This document shows, piece by piece, positions 1 to 8,715 of a stretch of DNA of 29,380 nt. The stretch's first letter is position 1, and each line of letters starts with the position of its first letter. The translations under genes and the position numbers were made by a program. Source of the stretch: a virus; IMG/VR virus record IMGVR_UViG_3300020469_000178, positions 1 to 29,380 of that record, one strand, 5' to 3'. Below the pieces are notes generated by a model. It was not told the DNA's origin. It saw only the letters and a list, made by a program, of their open reading frames with translations, and did no database searches.

Positions 1-336
1 AATGCTGCTCAAACAGCCGCGGAAACATTTGCAACTAATGCTGCTACAACTGCGGTTGCAAGCGTAATTGATACTGCACCAGATTCATTAAACACTCTTA
101 ATGAATTGGCTGCCGCGTTAGGTGACGATGCAAACTTTGCTTCAACTGTTACTGCTGCTCTTGCTGGTAAGGCAGACTCGACTACAGTTTCATCTGTAAG
201 TACAGTCGCTAATACTGCGTTACAACCAGCGGATGCTTCTGGATTATCGGTAGATGATGCTGATAAATTAGATGGAAACCACGGTACACACTATCGTATC
301 AACATTTATGATGCAAACGGTACATTAGTTAACTAA
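1..336 (+). CDS. Fibre-like structural protein, C-terminal part (5' truncated)
   Basis: The reading frame is open from the first base, so the gene begins outside the window; only its last 111 residues are visible. The segment is rich in Ala, Thr and Asp and contains a stretch of the type DSLNTLNELAAALGDD followed by NFAST, then ALAGKAD. This is a low-complexity repeat common in phage tail-fibre and other virion proteins. It ends with a YRINIYDANGTLVN tail of the kind seen at the C-terminus of T4-like fibre or structural proteins. A TTG inside the frame at 106 is not needed as a start. It lies just upstream of the neck genes, consistent with a virion component. Which fibre or whisker protein it is cannot be decided from this fragment. 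Confidence 0.75.
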   Translation, partial: NAAQTAAETFATNAATTAVASVIDTAPDSLNTLNELAAALGDDANFASTVTAALAGKADSTTVSSVSTVANTALQPADASGLSVDDADKLDGNHGTHYRINIYDANGTLVN

Positions 337-344
337 TAAACTTG

Positions 345-352
345 TATAAATA
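345..352 (+). promoter_or_regulatory. T4-type late promoter (TATAAATA)
   Basis: An exact TATAAATA box lies 50 bases before the gp13 start, just after the stop of the fibre-like gene. In T4 this octamer is the -10 element recognised by gp55-RNA polymerase together with the sliding clamp. It would drive the neck and terminase gene run. Confidence 0.8.
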
Positions 353-353
353 T

Positions 354-383
354 AACAGGGTGTCATTTGATGGCACCCTTGTT
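354..383 (+). terminator. Strong hairpin between fibre-like gene and gp13
   Basis: AACA-GGGTGTCA (354-365) pairs with TGGCACCC-T-TGTT (371-383): 12 base pairs with one G-T pair and a single bulged T, and a 5-base loop. It is followed only by a weak T-rich stretch (TTGTTATAA). It probably ends or stabilises the upstream transcript. The late box at 345-352 would start transcription inside its 5' arm, so the late mRNA itself may not form it. Confidence 0.55.
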
Positions 384-401
384 ATAACATAGGAATAAGT
401 T

Positions 402-1154
402 ATGGTGCCGAATAATAAAGACGAGTTGATGGATTACTGCTTGAGGTCTTTAGGACATCCAGTAGTAGAAGTAAATATTGACGATGATCAACTGGACGAT
501 AGAGTTGATGAAGCTTTACAATGGTTTCGTGAACATCACCCAGACGGATCGAAGAGACAATATTTATCACATCAATTAACACAGGATGACATCGACAACG
601 GATACATCGATTTTGGTGTAGATGTTATGTCGGTTGTCAGAATGTTGCCTGTTAATACTGTTCAGGGACAGACCAATTTCTTTGACATCAAATATCAAAT
701 GATGTTGAACGACATTACAGATTTAAATAATTATGCCGGCGATATGGCATATTATGAACAAATGCAACAACATCTATCAATGTTAGATATGAAACTTTCT
801 GGTCATCCAGAAATAACATTTGATAGACAAAATAATAGAGTAAATTTCTTCTTAGGAAAATCCAAAGTTCCAGTAGGTCAATATGTAGTCTTTGAGATTT
901 ATGGAGTTCGAACTCCAAACTCAACATACGAGTACAACTCACTTTGGAATCATCCATTCGTAAAATCTTACACAACGGCTCTTGTCAAGAAACAATGGGG
1001 TACTAACCTCACTAAGTTTGATGGAATGACTTTGCCTGGCGGTGTTACTGTAAACGCTCGACAAATATACGAAGATTCGTTACAGGACATTGAAAAGATT
1101 ATGGAAAAGTTTAGAGAAGAGGAAGACGAAGGCCCGATCTTCTTTGTAGGTTGA
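402..1154 (+). CDS. gp13: Neck protein gp13-like
   Basis: This 250-residue protein resembles the neck protein annotated as gp13 in marine T4-like phages. The N-terminus has the typical pattern LMDYCLRSLGHPVVEVNIDD followed by DRVDEALQWFREHH, and the C-terminus has ALVKKQWGTNL, LPGGVTVNARQIYED and a final FFVG. gp13 joins gp14 to seal the filled head and build the neck to which the tail attaches. It is shorter than T4 gp13 (309 residues). The start follows a late promoter and AGGAATAAGTT. It is one base away from the gp14 gene, as expected for a neck operon. The family assignment rests on recognised sequence patterns and synteny with gp14, gp15 and gp16. Confidence 0.82.
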   Translation: MVPNNKDELMDYCLRSLGHPVVEVNIDDDQLDDRVDEALQWFREHHPDGSKRQYLSHQLTQDDIDNGYIDFGVDVMSVVRMLPVNTVQGQTNFFDIKYQMMLNDITDLNNYAGDMAYYEQMQQHLSMLDMKLSGHPEITFDRQNNRVNFFLGKSKVPVGQYVVFEIYGVRTPNSTYEYNSLWNHPFVKSYTTALVKKQWGTNLTKFDGMTLPGGVTVNARQIYEDSLQDIEKIMEKFREEEDEGPIFFVG

Positions 1155-1155
1155 T

Positions 1156-2274
1156 ATGGCCACTAATCGTTATATAAGTCAATCCGTAAGAAATGAACAG
1201 AATCTTTACGAAGATTTGATCATTGAGTCCATACAATTTTATGGACAAGATGTATATTATCTCCCCAGAGAAATAATAAACAAAGATAAAATCTTCCTTG
1301 ATGACGTTCCATCACGTTTTTCCGAATCATACAAAGTTGAAATGTATATCGAAAACACCGAAGGTTTCGAAGGTGAAGGTGATCTATTCACTAAATTTGG
1401 TATCGAATTAAGAGACCAAGCAACATTTGTCGTAGCCAGAAAAAGATGGCAAGGTTTAATCGGTGACTTTTTAGAATCTCAAAAGTTTAGACCTAGAGAG
1501 GGGGATTTAATATTTCTTCCCGTTTCTGAATCTATTTTCCAAATAATGAAAGTCGAAACAGAATCGCCTTTCTATCAATTAAGTCAACTACCTACCTTCA
1601 GGTTACAGTGTGAGTTGTTCGAATATAATGACGAAGATTTTGATACTGGAATAGAAGGAATAGACATCGTAGAACAAGAATCAGCGTTTAAATACGAACT
1701 GACAATGTCTGAGTATTCTTCTACGACAGCTGAATTAACATCTGTTATTGATAGTGATGGTAAAGTCACAGATCTAAATATTGATAACGGCGGAGGGTTT
1801 TATACATCTCTACCAACCGCAACATTTTCATCTCCAGAAGATTCCAGTGGAACTACTGCGGAGGTTACATTAGAAATAGAGAATGGTGTGGTCACTGGTG
1901 GTATAATAGATAATCAGGGAAGCTTATACACAAGTCCACCAACGGTTACTGTAACCGCTCCAATATCTGGTGGAAGTTTCTTAGACAATCAGACCGTGAC
2001 ACAAGTTAACACAGACTACACCATTAAAGGAGAAGTTAGTACTTGGAATAGTGAAACCAAAATTCTATCAATCGCACACACAGGCGCGACAGATGGTAAA
2101 TTTCATTTATGGTCAACTGACGCTCCAGTAACAAGTGAAACTGCAAGTTGGATACCATCATCAATAGTGGAAATACAAGACATACAGGCTGATGCACAGA
2201 ATGAAGTCTTTGACGATTTTGAAGCAGACTTTTTAGACTTTAGTGAGTCCAATCCATTTGGAGATCCGTTATAA
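1156..2274 (+). CDS. gp14: Neck protein gp14-like with inserted beta-repeat segment
   Basis: The N-terminal part matches gp14 of T4-like phages: DVYYLPREIINKDKIF near residue 32, VPSRFSESYKVEMYIEN, then GDLFTKFGIELRDQATFVV. gp14 forms the neck with gp13 between the portal and the tail completion protein. At 372 residues it is well above T4 gp14 (256). The extra length lies around residues 180-285. It contains two similar units of the form IDNGGGFYTSLPTATF and IDNQGSLYTSPPTVTV, separated by a VTLEIENGVVTGG-like strand pattern. Such YTSxPTxT repeats are known as beta-rich modules in other phage virion proteins. The gp14-like C-terminus resumes with QDIQADAQNEVFDDFEADF. The gene starts one base after the gp13 stop and its stop overlaps the gp15 start. 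Confidence 0.85.
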   Translation: MATNRYISQSVRNEQNLYEDLIIESIQFYGQDVYYLPREIINKDKIFLDDVPSRFSESYKVEMYIENTEGFEGEGDLFTKFGIELRDQATFVVARKRWQGLIGDFLESQKFRPREGDLIFLPVSESIFQIMKVETESPFYQLSQLPTFRLQCELFEYNDEDFDTGIEGIDIVEQESAFKYELTMSEYSSTTAELTSVIDSDGKVTDLNIDNGGGFYTSLPTATFSSPEDSSGTTAEVTLEIENGVVTGGIIDNQGSLYTSPPTVTVTAPISGGSFLDNQTVTQVNTDYTIKGEVSTWNSETKILSIAHTGATDGKFHLWSTDAPVTSETASWIPSSIVEIQDIQADAQNEVFDDFEADFLDFSESNPFGDPL

Positions 2275-3056
2275 TGTTTGGAAATCATTTTTACAATAAG
2301 AGAGTGAGAACTACTGTATCTATCTTTGGTTCTTTGTTTAATAATATTCATGTTATTAGAACGAACGCATCTAATGAAGTTATTTCACAGGTTAAAGTTC
2401 CATTGTCATATGCACCTAAAAGAAACTTTTTAGAAAGACTGTCCGCAATGGCTGACGGTGAACAAGCTGAAAGAAGAGTAGCGATGAAACTTCCTCGAAT
2501 GTCATTCGAGATTGTAGATATGTCTTATGATCCTATAAGACAGTTACCAAAAGTAAATGCATATAGAGAGACATTGGCTGCGGACAACACCAAAGGAAGA
2601 AAAGTATATACTGGAGTTCCTTATAATATTCAGTTTCAATTAAACATTTATGCAAAATCCCAAGATGATGCTTTGCAGATTGTTGAACAGATCATTCCTT
2701 ACTTTGCGCCACAATATAATTTGACGGTAAAACCGTTTGTCGATTATCCAGACGTAAAGGAAGACGTTCCAGTCGTTTTACAGGGAGTTACCTTTTCCGA
2801 TGATTTTGAAGGTGGATTCGAACAAAGAAGAACTATTGTTTATACTTTAGATTTTCAGATGAAAATTAATTTTTATGGGCCTGACAGAGATCGAGCGATT
2901 ATTAGAGAGGTCAACTCACCTTTAAATATACTTGCTGCGAATGAAAATCAATTTGTTGAAACTATAAATATTACTCCCGATCCTATTGAAATAAGTCCTG
3001 ATAGTGATTATGGATTTAACGTGAAATACTTAGACAGTGATGGTAATGAGTTCTAA
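2274..3056 (+). CDS. gp15: Tail completion and sheath stabiliser gp15-like
   Basis: This 260-residue protein has the gp15 signature start MFGNHFYNKRVRTTVSIFGSLFNNI, followed by VPLSYAPKRNFLERL and PRMSFEIVDMSYDPIRQ. gp15 caps the contractile tail as a hexamer, holds the sheath, and connects to the gp13/gp14 neck. Its length is close to T4 gp15 (272). The start codon overlaps the last base of the gp14 stop (TAATG), which suggests translational coupling. Its 3' end overlaps the start region of gp16. The order 13-14-15-16-17 agrees with T4. Confidence 0.93.
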   Translation: MFGNHFYNKRVRTTVSIFGSLFNNIHVIRTNASNEVISQVKVPLSYAPKRNFLERLSAMADGEQAERRVAMKLPRMSFEIVDMSYDPIRQLPKVNAYRETLAADNTKGRKVYTGVPYNIQFQLNIYAKSQDDALQIVEQIIPYFAPQYNLTVKPFVDYPDVKEDVPVVLQGVTFSDDFEGGFEQRRTIVYTLDFQMKINFYGPDRDRAIIREVNSPLNILAANENQFVETINITPDPIEISPDSDYGFNVKYLDSDGNEF

Positions 3057-3426
3057 TAAAGAAAAAAACATTGATAATGATTATGAACATTCTAGAGAAA
3101 CATATTACGACCTTATAGAAAAGGGTAGAAAGTCTTTAGAATTGATGATTGAGGTTGCTCGTGAAAGTGAACATCCTAGAGCGTTTGAAGTTTTGTCTGG
3201 TATGATAAAAAATATATCTGACGTGAACGATAAACTTATGGACTTAAACAAAAAACATAAGGAAATCAATAAACCAGACGACACTAAGGCTCTTCCTAAC
3301 GGAACGACAAATAATAATGTTTTTATAGGTTCAACTACTGATCTCCAAAGAATGTTGAATAAAATAGAAGATGATAAAAACGTGATAGAAATAAATGATG
3401 CAATCGACAGTACTGGATCAAAGTAA
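3046..3426 (+). CDS. gp16: Small terminase subunit gp16-like
   Basis: A 126-residue, highly charged, helical protein with the gp16-type core ESEHPRAFEVLSGMIKNISDV followed by NDKLMDLNKKHK. This is a coiled-coil oligomerisation segment. In T4, gp16 forms a ring that stimulates the gp17 packaging motor and recognises concatemeric DNA. The start is uncertain: in-frame GTG (3037), ATG (3040) and ATG (3046) are all possible within the end of gp15. I chose 3046 because it gives MSSNKEKN without the odd MMVM prefix. The 3' end overlaps gp17 by 32 bases, as often happens in this gene pair. Confidence 0.87.
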   Translation: MSSNKEKNIDNDYEHSRETYYDLIEKGRKSLELMIEVARESEHPRAFEVLSGMIKNISDVNDKLMDLNKKHKEINKPDDTKALPNGTTNNNVFIGSTTDLQRMLNKIEDDKNVIEINDAIDSTGSK

Positions 3427-5041
3427 ATTTAGTGTTGCTTCTCACTATCTAGGCAATCCAAATGTAAAACGTGACGGTGTAGAAGAGGAGTGGACACAAA
3501 AGAAACTTCTCGAATACAAAAAATGCATGGACGATCCAGCGTACTTTGCACGTGTCTATGTTAAAATCATATCCTTAGATAAAGGTCTCATACCTTTTGA
3601 ACTTTACGATTATCAAGAAAAAATGTTCGATCATTTCAATGATAATCGATTCTCCATCGTTTTAGCCTGCCGACAATCTGGAAAATCTATAAGTTCTGTA
3701 GCATATCTGTTATGGTATGCATTGTTTCATCCAGAAAAAACTATTGCTGTTCTCGCGAACAAAGGTGCAACTGCGAGAGAGATGTTAGCACGTGTCACTT
3801 TAATGTTGGAAAATCTTCCTTTCTTTTTACAGCCTGGATGTAAAGCATTAAATAAAGGATCAATAGAATTCAGCAACAATTCTCGTATTGTGGCTTCTGC
3901 AACTTCAGGTTCTTCTATTCGTGGTATGTCTGTAAACCTTCTTTTCCTAGACGAGTTTGCGTTTGTTGAAAACGATGCGGAGTTTTATACATCGACTTAT
4001 CCAGTTATTTCTTCTGGTAGAAATACTAAAGTTATTATCTGTTCTACCGCAAACGGTATCGGTAATGTGTTTGAAAAAATATGGACAGGCGCTCAACAAG
4101 GAACTAATGAATATAAATCATTCGAAGTAAATTGGTGGGATGTACCTAATCGAGATGAAAAATGGAAAGAAGAGACGATAGCAAACACCTCGAAAATGCA
4201 ATTTGATCAAGAGTTCGGAAACACCTTTTTTGGTACAGGCAATACACTTATCAATGGGGATACGCTGTTAAAGCTCAGGGCAAAACCATATCGAAGGGCC
4301 TTAGAACAAGGCGATTTGTTAATTTATAAAGATCCTATAAAGGATCATCAATACATCACTTTAGTGGATGTAGCTCGTGGAAGAGGTCAGGATTTCAGTA
4401 CGTTTAACGTAATCGACATTACTGTCCAACCCTTTAAACAGGTTGCGGTCTATCGCAATAATAGTATTTCTCCGATCCTATTTCCAAATATTATTTATAA
4501 ATATTCAACTCTCTACAATAACGCATACACGGTTGTGGAGTCTAATGATCAAGGTCAGATGGTTTGTTACGGATTGCATTATGAATTAGAATATGAAAAC
4601 TTGCATGTAGAGTCCGCTATCAAGGCAAACGCTCTCGGATTGGAAATGACACGCAAGGTGAAACGTCTTGGTTGTTCTGCCCTAAAAGATTTATTAGAAA
4701 ATCATAAACTTGAGGTTTGTGACGAACAGACTATATTAGAAATTTCCACATTTACCGCAAGGGGTAATTCATACGAAGCGTCAAGTGGCAATCATGATGA
4801 CTTGATGATGAACTTAGTTTTGTTTGGGTATTTTGTCTCTACTCAGTTCTTTTCTGACATGACAGATATTGATCTAAAAAGAATGATGTTTGAAGAAAAA
4901 ATGGCTGCAATAGAAGAAGACGTTCCTCCCTTTGGTATGATTGATGATGGCACTGATTACATGAATGAGATAGAAAGTAGAGAAACTGATGGATGGCATC
5001 ATATGGATAACATTGGTGATTTTAATGAAGATTGGTCGTAA
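3395..5041 (+). CDS. gp17: Large terminase subunit gp17-like (packaging ATPase/nuclease)
   Basis: The 548-residue protein has both halves of a T4-type terminase. The ATPase has Walker A ACRQSGKS (residues 91-98), Walker B LLFLDE (182-187) and the coupling motif STANG (near 217). The RNase H-like nuclease has Asp325 in LVDVARGRGQD, an acidic VVESND (near 380-385) and GNHDD (465-469), corresponding to the T4 catalytic Asp-Glu-Asp set. It cuts concatemers and drives DNA into the prohead through gp20. Its length is close to T4 gp17 (610). Either ATG at 3395 or 3398 could start it, and neither has a strong Shine-Dalgarno. An internal TATAAATA at 4496-4503 is probably chance. Confidence 0.96.
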   Translation: MMQSTVLDQSKFSVASHYLGNPNVKRDGVEEEWTQKKLLEYKKCMDDPAYFARVYVKIISLDKGLIPFELYDYQEKMFDHFNDNRFSIVLACRQSGKSISSVAYLLWYALFHPEKTIAVLANKGATAREMLARVTLMLENLPFFLQPGCKALNKGSIEFSNNSRIVASATSGSSIRGMSVNLLFLDEFAFVENDAEFYTSTYPVISSGRNTKVIICSTANGIGNVFEKIWTGAQQGTNEYKSFEVNWWDVPNRDEKWKEETIANTSKMQFDQEFGNTFFGTGNTLINGDTLLKLRAKPYRRALEQGDLLIYKDPIKDHQYITLVDVARGRGQDFSTFNVIDITVQPFKQVAVYRNNSISPILFPNIIYKYSTLYNNAYTVVESNDQGQMVCYGLHYELEYENLHVESAIKANALGLEMTRKVKRLGCSALKDLLENHKLEVCDEQTILEISTFTARGNSYEASSGNHDDLMMNLVLFGYFVSTQFFSDMTDIDLKRMMFEEKMAAIEEDVPPFGMIDDGTDYMNEIESRETDGWHHMDNIGDFNEDWS

Positions 5042-5054
5042 AGAACTAAAAAAT

Positions 5055-5062
5055 TATAAATA
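5055..5062 (+). promoter_or_regulatory. T4-type late promoter (TATAAATA)
   Basis: An exact TATAAATA sits 14 bases after the gp17 stop and 66 bases before the gp18 start. It would give the tail sheath/tube genes a separate, strong late transcript, as expected for proteins needed in high copy. Confidence 0.85.
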
Positions 5063-5128
5063 GAACTATTGAGAAAGAATTCCGTATTATGAATAACTTA
5101 TTATACCTTAACATAAAAGGACACTATT

Positions 5129-6586
5129 ATGACTCTTAAATTTTCTGAGTCTCCAGCGGTTTCTATTCGTGAGATAGACCTAACAGGCGTAGTGCCTGCG
5201 GTCACATCTACAACTGGTGCTATCGTGGGTGACTTTAATTGGGGCCCAGACACGCCAGTTCTAATCGGAAACGAATCGGAATTAGCTACAGTTTTTGGTA
5301 ATCCCACAAGTGGAGGTGTTGGTTCTGAATCATTTTTAGCAGCAGCACACTTCTTAAAATACTCTTCTAGTTTATATGTTGTAAACACAGCTGAAGGTGG
5401 TAAGTCTTCGGATGCACAGTTTATAGCCAAATACAAAGGCGCTCTTGGAGACTCAATACAGGTATGTGTTGGAGATTCGAGCGATGATAGTTCGGTTTCG
5501 AGTTATTTTGATGCATCACCTGAAGGCGATGAAATGCATGTTGCCGTCAAAGTTAGCGGTGAAGTTGTAGAAACTTTTGATTTCGTCTCTTCTCAGCCTG
5601 GAGCAAAAACATCTAATGGAACTAATAACTACGTTGTCGATGTAATTAACTCTAGATCATCATGGATAACTTTATCAGACGTTCCATCAGCAGGTACTTT
5701 CGATTTATCTGGAGGTTCAAACTCATCTAGTACTAAAGCTCATGTTTTATCTTGTTTTGATAAACTTGCAAATAAAGATGACTTTCAGATTGATTTTTTA
5801 ATATCTCCCGAAATACATGTGGCGACAGTAGATGTTGCCAATAAAATGATTTCAATAGCAGAACAAAGAAAAGATTGTGTTGCTGTGGTTTCAATTCCTA
5901 CAACGGGAAGCATTACTACCGATTACGCTACTCTGACAGCGAGTAGTTATGCATTTGTCGTACAGGCTGGTTTAAAAGTTTATGACAAATACAATGATAA
6001 GTATGTGACGATTTCAGCTTCTGCGTCTACAGCAGGAATTATGGCATCTTCTGATTCAGTAAGCGCGCCGTGGTTTTCACCAGCTGGATCTCGTAGAGGT
6101 ATGTACTTAGGTGTCACTGAGTTATCAGACAATCCAAGTAAAACTGAAAGAGATACAATGTATAAGAGTGGAGTCAATCCAATAATTAGTGTGCCTGGTC
6201 AAGGTATAATGTTATTCGGTGATAAAACCTATCTAAAACGCCCATCAGCATTTGACAGGATAAACGTAAGACGTTTATTCTTAGTAATCGAAAGGGCAAT
6301 CAGTCAAGCGGGCGAAAACGTCATGTTTGAATTTAACGATGAATTTACTCGAGCAGAGTTCGTGAATATAGTCGAACCCTTCCTACGAGAAGTTCAAGGA
6401 AGACGCGGAATCAGTGACTTTAGGGTTGTTTGTGATGAAACAAATAACACACCAGAAGTTGTAGACCGCAATGAATTTGTAGCTTCTGTCTTCATCAAAC
6501 CAGCACGATCTATCAACTACGTAACATTAAACTTCGTAGCAGTTAGAACTGGTGTCGAGTTTGAAGAAGTAGTTGGTACGGTATAA
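5129..6586 (+). CDS. gp18: Tail sheath protein gp18-like
   Basis: A 485-residue contractile sheath subunit. The N-terminus FSESPAVSIREIDLTGVVPAV is typical of gp18 proteins, which exchange terminal strands between neighbours. The C-terminal half carries the conserved core: YKSGVNPIISVPGQGIMLFGDKT, RINVRRLFLVIERAIS, FEFNDEFTRAEF and VFIKPARSINYVTLNFVAV. This is clearly shorter than T4 gp18 (659), which suggests loss of the surface-exposed outer domains. It has its own late promoter and an AAAGGACA ribosome site and is followed 11 bases later by the tube gene. Confidence 0.95.
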   Translation: MTLKFSESPAVSIREIDLTGVVPAVTSTTGAIVGDFNWGPDTPVLIGNESELATVFGNPTSGGVGSESFLAAAHFLKYSSSLYVVNTAEGGKSSDAQFIAKYKGALGDSIQVCVGDSSDDSSVSSYFDASPEGDEMHVAVKVSGEVVETFDFVSSQPGAKTSNGTNNYVVDVINSRSSWITLSDVPSAGTFDLSGGSNSSSTKAHVLSCFDKLANKDDFQIDFLISPEIHVATVDVANKMISIAEQRKDCVAVVSIPTTGSITTDYATLTASSYAFVVQAGLKVYDKYNDKYVTISASASTAGIMASSDSVSAPWFSPAGSRRGMYLGVTELSDNPSKTERDTMYKSGVNPIISVPGQGIMLFGDKTYLKRPSAFDRINVRRLFLVIERAISQAGENVMFEFNDEFTRAEFVNIVEPFLREVQGRRGISDFRVVCDETNNTPEVVDRNEFVASVFIKPARSINYVTLNFVAVRTGVEFEEVVGTV

Positions 6587-6597
6587 GGGGAATAGAC

Positions 6598-7122
6598 ATG
6601 TCATTAAGAGTAGATGATTTTAAAGCAAAACTAAAAGGTGGCGGAGCACGACCTAATTTATTTCGTGCAACTGTTAATTTCCCAGCATATGCGGGCGGAG
6701 ATGTAGAATTAACTTCGTTTATGTGTAAAGCTGCACAATTACCAGCGTCTGTAATGAATGTTATCGAAGTTCCATTTCGAGGAAGACAATTAAAAATTGC
6801 TGGAGATCGTACCTTTGAGGTATGGAGTCCAACAATCATTAACGACACAGGTTTCGAAGTGCGTAATGCATTGGAGAAGTGGATGAACGGAATTAACGGT
6901 CATAGTGCAAATACAGGTATAACTAATCCAGTCGGATATCAGGCAGATCTGCTTGTAGAACAATTGGATAAAGACGGATCAGTCCTAAAAACTTATAACT
7001 TCAGAGGATGTTTCCCTACAAATCTAAGTGCAATTGAACTAAGTTATGATACAGTAGATACTCTCGAAGAGTTCACTGCTGAGTTTCAGGTTCAGTATTG
7101 GGAAGCGAATACTACTAGTTAA
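6598..7122 (+). CDS. gp19: Tail tube protein gp19-like
   Basis: A 174-residue tube subunit, similar in length to T4 gp19 (163). The sequence has the family features: an N-terminal RPNLFRATVNFP, AAQLPASVMNVIEVPFRGR, IAGDRTFEVW, then DTGFEVRNALEKWMNGIN and a C-terminal EEFTAEFQVQYWE. Hexameric rings of this protein stack inside the gp18 sheath to form the DNA channel. It lies directly behind gp18 with a GGGG-containing ribosome site 7 bases upstream, so the two are probably co-transcribed. Confidence 0.93.
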   Translation: MSLRVDDFKAKLKGGGARPNLFRATVNFPAYAGGDVELTSFMCKAAQLPASVMNVIEVPFRGRQLKIAGDRTFEVWSPTIINDTGFEVRNALEKWMNGINGHSANTGITNPVGYQADLLVEQLDKDGSVLKTYNFRGCFPTNLSAIELSYDTVDTLEEFTAEFQVQYWEANTTS

Positions 7123-7128
7123 TATTAG

Positions 7129-7136
7129 TATAAGTA
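7129..7136 (+). promoter_or_regulatory. Possible late promoter variant (TATAAGTA)
   Basis: TATAAGTA differs by one base from the T4 late box and lies between the gp19 stop and the gp20 start. Transcription from it would begin about where the 7144-7165 hairpin starts. The same variant occurs at 13319, before uvsY. Confidence 0.5.
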
Positions 7137-7143
7137 TGTGGTA

Positions 7144-7165
7144 CGGAGAGGAAATATCCTCTCCG
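7144..7165 (+). other. Perfect hairpin in the gp19-gp20 gap
   Basis: CGGAGAGGA (7144-7152) and TCCTCTCCG (7157-7165) form an uninterrupted 9-bp stem with an AATA loop. No T-run follows (AACTATG), so it is not a standard intrinsic terminator. It could be a 5'-terminal stabilising stem on the gp20 transcript or a 3' stabiliser of the gp18-gp19 message. Confidence 0.65.
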
Positions 7166-7190
7166 AACTATGTTATAAGGTAAAAAGGAT

Positions 7191-8714
7191 ATGGCAGAAC
7201 AAGATAATAGTATTCTAAAATTATTCGGATTCGAGTTAAAAAGATCTGGCTCGAAACCAAAAGAACTGGAAAACAAAAAACTTCCGTCTATAGTTCCTAA
7301 AGTTGACGAAGATGGTGCTGGATATGTAACAGCGTCAGGGTCGCACTTTGGCCAATACGTTGACATAAACGGAACTTCTGCAAAAGATAATCACCAACTA
7401 ATTAAAAAATATCGCGGAATCGCAGAACACCCCGAAGTGGACGCGGCCATCGAAGATATTATTAACGAATCTATTGTCGCTTCTGAATTAGAATCTTCGG
7501 TAAAATTGGATTTAGACAAGGTAGAAACAAGCGACAAAATAAAAAAAGTTCTTAACGAAGAGTTTGAAAATGTTTGTTCGATGTTAAACTTCGAAGAACA
7601 TGGACATGACTTGTTTAGAAGTTGGTATGTTGATGGAAGAATATATCACCATTTATTGGTTAATGAAAGTAATCTAAAGGCTGGTATTCAAGAAATACGT
7701 CCAATAGATTCAACAAAGGTGAGAAAGGTAAAAGAAGTCGAATACAAAAAAGACCCCACGACTGGTGCGAAAATTGTAGATAAGACTAAAGAATTTTATA
7801 TATTTCAGGAAAAGGCAGGTTCTAATACTGGTGTTAAAATATCACCAGATTCAATTTCATATGTCACATCTGGTCTTTTAGATCCAGAAAAGAAACGTGT
7901 CGTCTCACATTTACATAAAGTCATAAAGCCTGTCAATCAACTGAGAATGATGGAAGACTCCCTTGTGATTTACAGACTTGCACGTGCGCCTGAAAGAAGA
8001 ATATTTTATATTGATGTGGGTAATTTGCCGAAAGGTAAAGCGGAATCACACATGAAAGATATCATGACTCGTTATCGAAACAAGTTAGTATACGATGCGA
8101 GTACTGGTGAAATGAAAGACGATAGAAAACATATGTCAATGTTGGAAGATTTTTGGTTACCTAGACGAGAAGGTGGTCGAGGAACCGAAATAAGTACCCT
8201 TCCAGGCGGTGAAAATTTGGGTCAGATAGATGATATAATTTATTTTCAGAAGAAAGTGTATCGTTCATTAAATGTCCCAATGAATCGTTTAGAACAGGAA
8301 GCGCAATTTAGTTTAGGAAGAGCTACAGAAATAAACCGAGATGAGGTTAAGTTTCAGAAATTTGTAGACAGATTAAGAAAGAAATTTTCTTATTTATTCA
8401 TAGGTATTCTTAAGAAACAATGTTTGTTGAAAGGAATCTGTACAGAGCTAGATTGGGATCAGTGGAAAAATGATATTAATATAGACTTTTTGCGTGATAA
8501 TCATTTTGCGGAATTAAAAGAATCTGAAATATTGAGAGAAAGATTACAAACTATGGATCAAGTTTCTCAGTATGTTGGGGAATATTTCTCACGTGAGTGG
8601 GTGATGAAGAATGTCATGCGATTTGGTGATGATGATATTGAAGAGATGGCAAAACAAGTCGAAGCTGAAAATGAAAAAGGCGATGACGAAACAGAAGATG
8701 ACCTTGAGGTATAA
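7191..8714 (+). CDS. gp20: Portal protein gp20-like
   Basis: A 507-residue portal vertex protein, close to T4 gp20 (524). Recognised segments include HPEVDAAIEDIINESIV, FRSWYVDGRIYHHLLV, IRPIDSTKVRKVKE, VIYRLARAPERRIFYIDVGN, LPKGKAESHMKDIM, FWLPRREGGRGTEISTLPGG and LEQEAQFSLGRATEINRDEVKFQKF. Twelve copies form the DNA entry channel at one vertex, nucleate head assembly, and dock the terminase and later the neck. The start follows AAAAAGGAT. The stop is one base before the next gene, in the T4 order 20-67-68-21. Confidence 0.96.
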   Translation: MAEQDNSILKLFGFELKRSGSKPKELENKKLPSIVPKVDEDGAGYVTASGSHFGQYVDINGTSAKDNHQLIKKYRGIAEHPEVDAAIEDIINESIVASELESSVKLDLDKVETSDKIKKVLNEEFENVCSMLNFEEHGHDLFRSWYVDGRIYHHLLVNESNLKAGIQEIRPIDSTKVRKVKEVEYKKDPTTGAKIVDKTKEFYIFQEKAGSNTGVKISPDSISYVTSGLLDPEKKRVVSHLHKVIKPVNQLRMMEDSLVIYRLARAPERRIFYIDVGNLPKGKAESHMKDIMTRYRNKLVYDASTGEMKDDRKHMSMLEDFWLPRREGGRGTEISTLPGGENLGQIDDIIYFQKKVYRSLNVPMNRLEQEAQFSLGRATEINRDEVKFQKFVDRLRKKFSYLFIGILKKQCLLKGICTELDWDQWKNDINIDFLRDNHFAELKESEILRERLQTMDQVSQYVGEYFSREWVMKNVMRFGDDDIEEMAKQVEAENEKGDDETEDDLEV

Positions 8715-8715
8715 T

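Noticed and set aside
4496-4503. TATAAATA late promoter
   Set aside because: It lies deep inside the gp17 coding sequence with no gene start suitably placed downstream; likely chance in AT-rich DNA.
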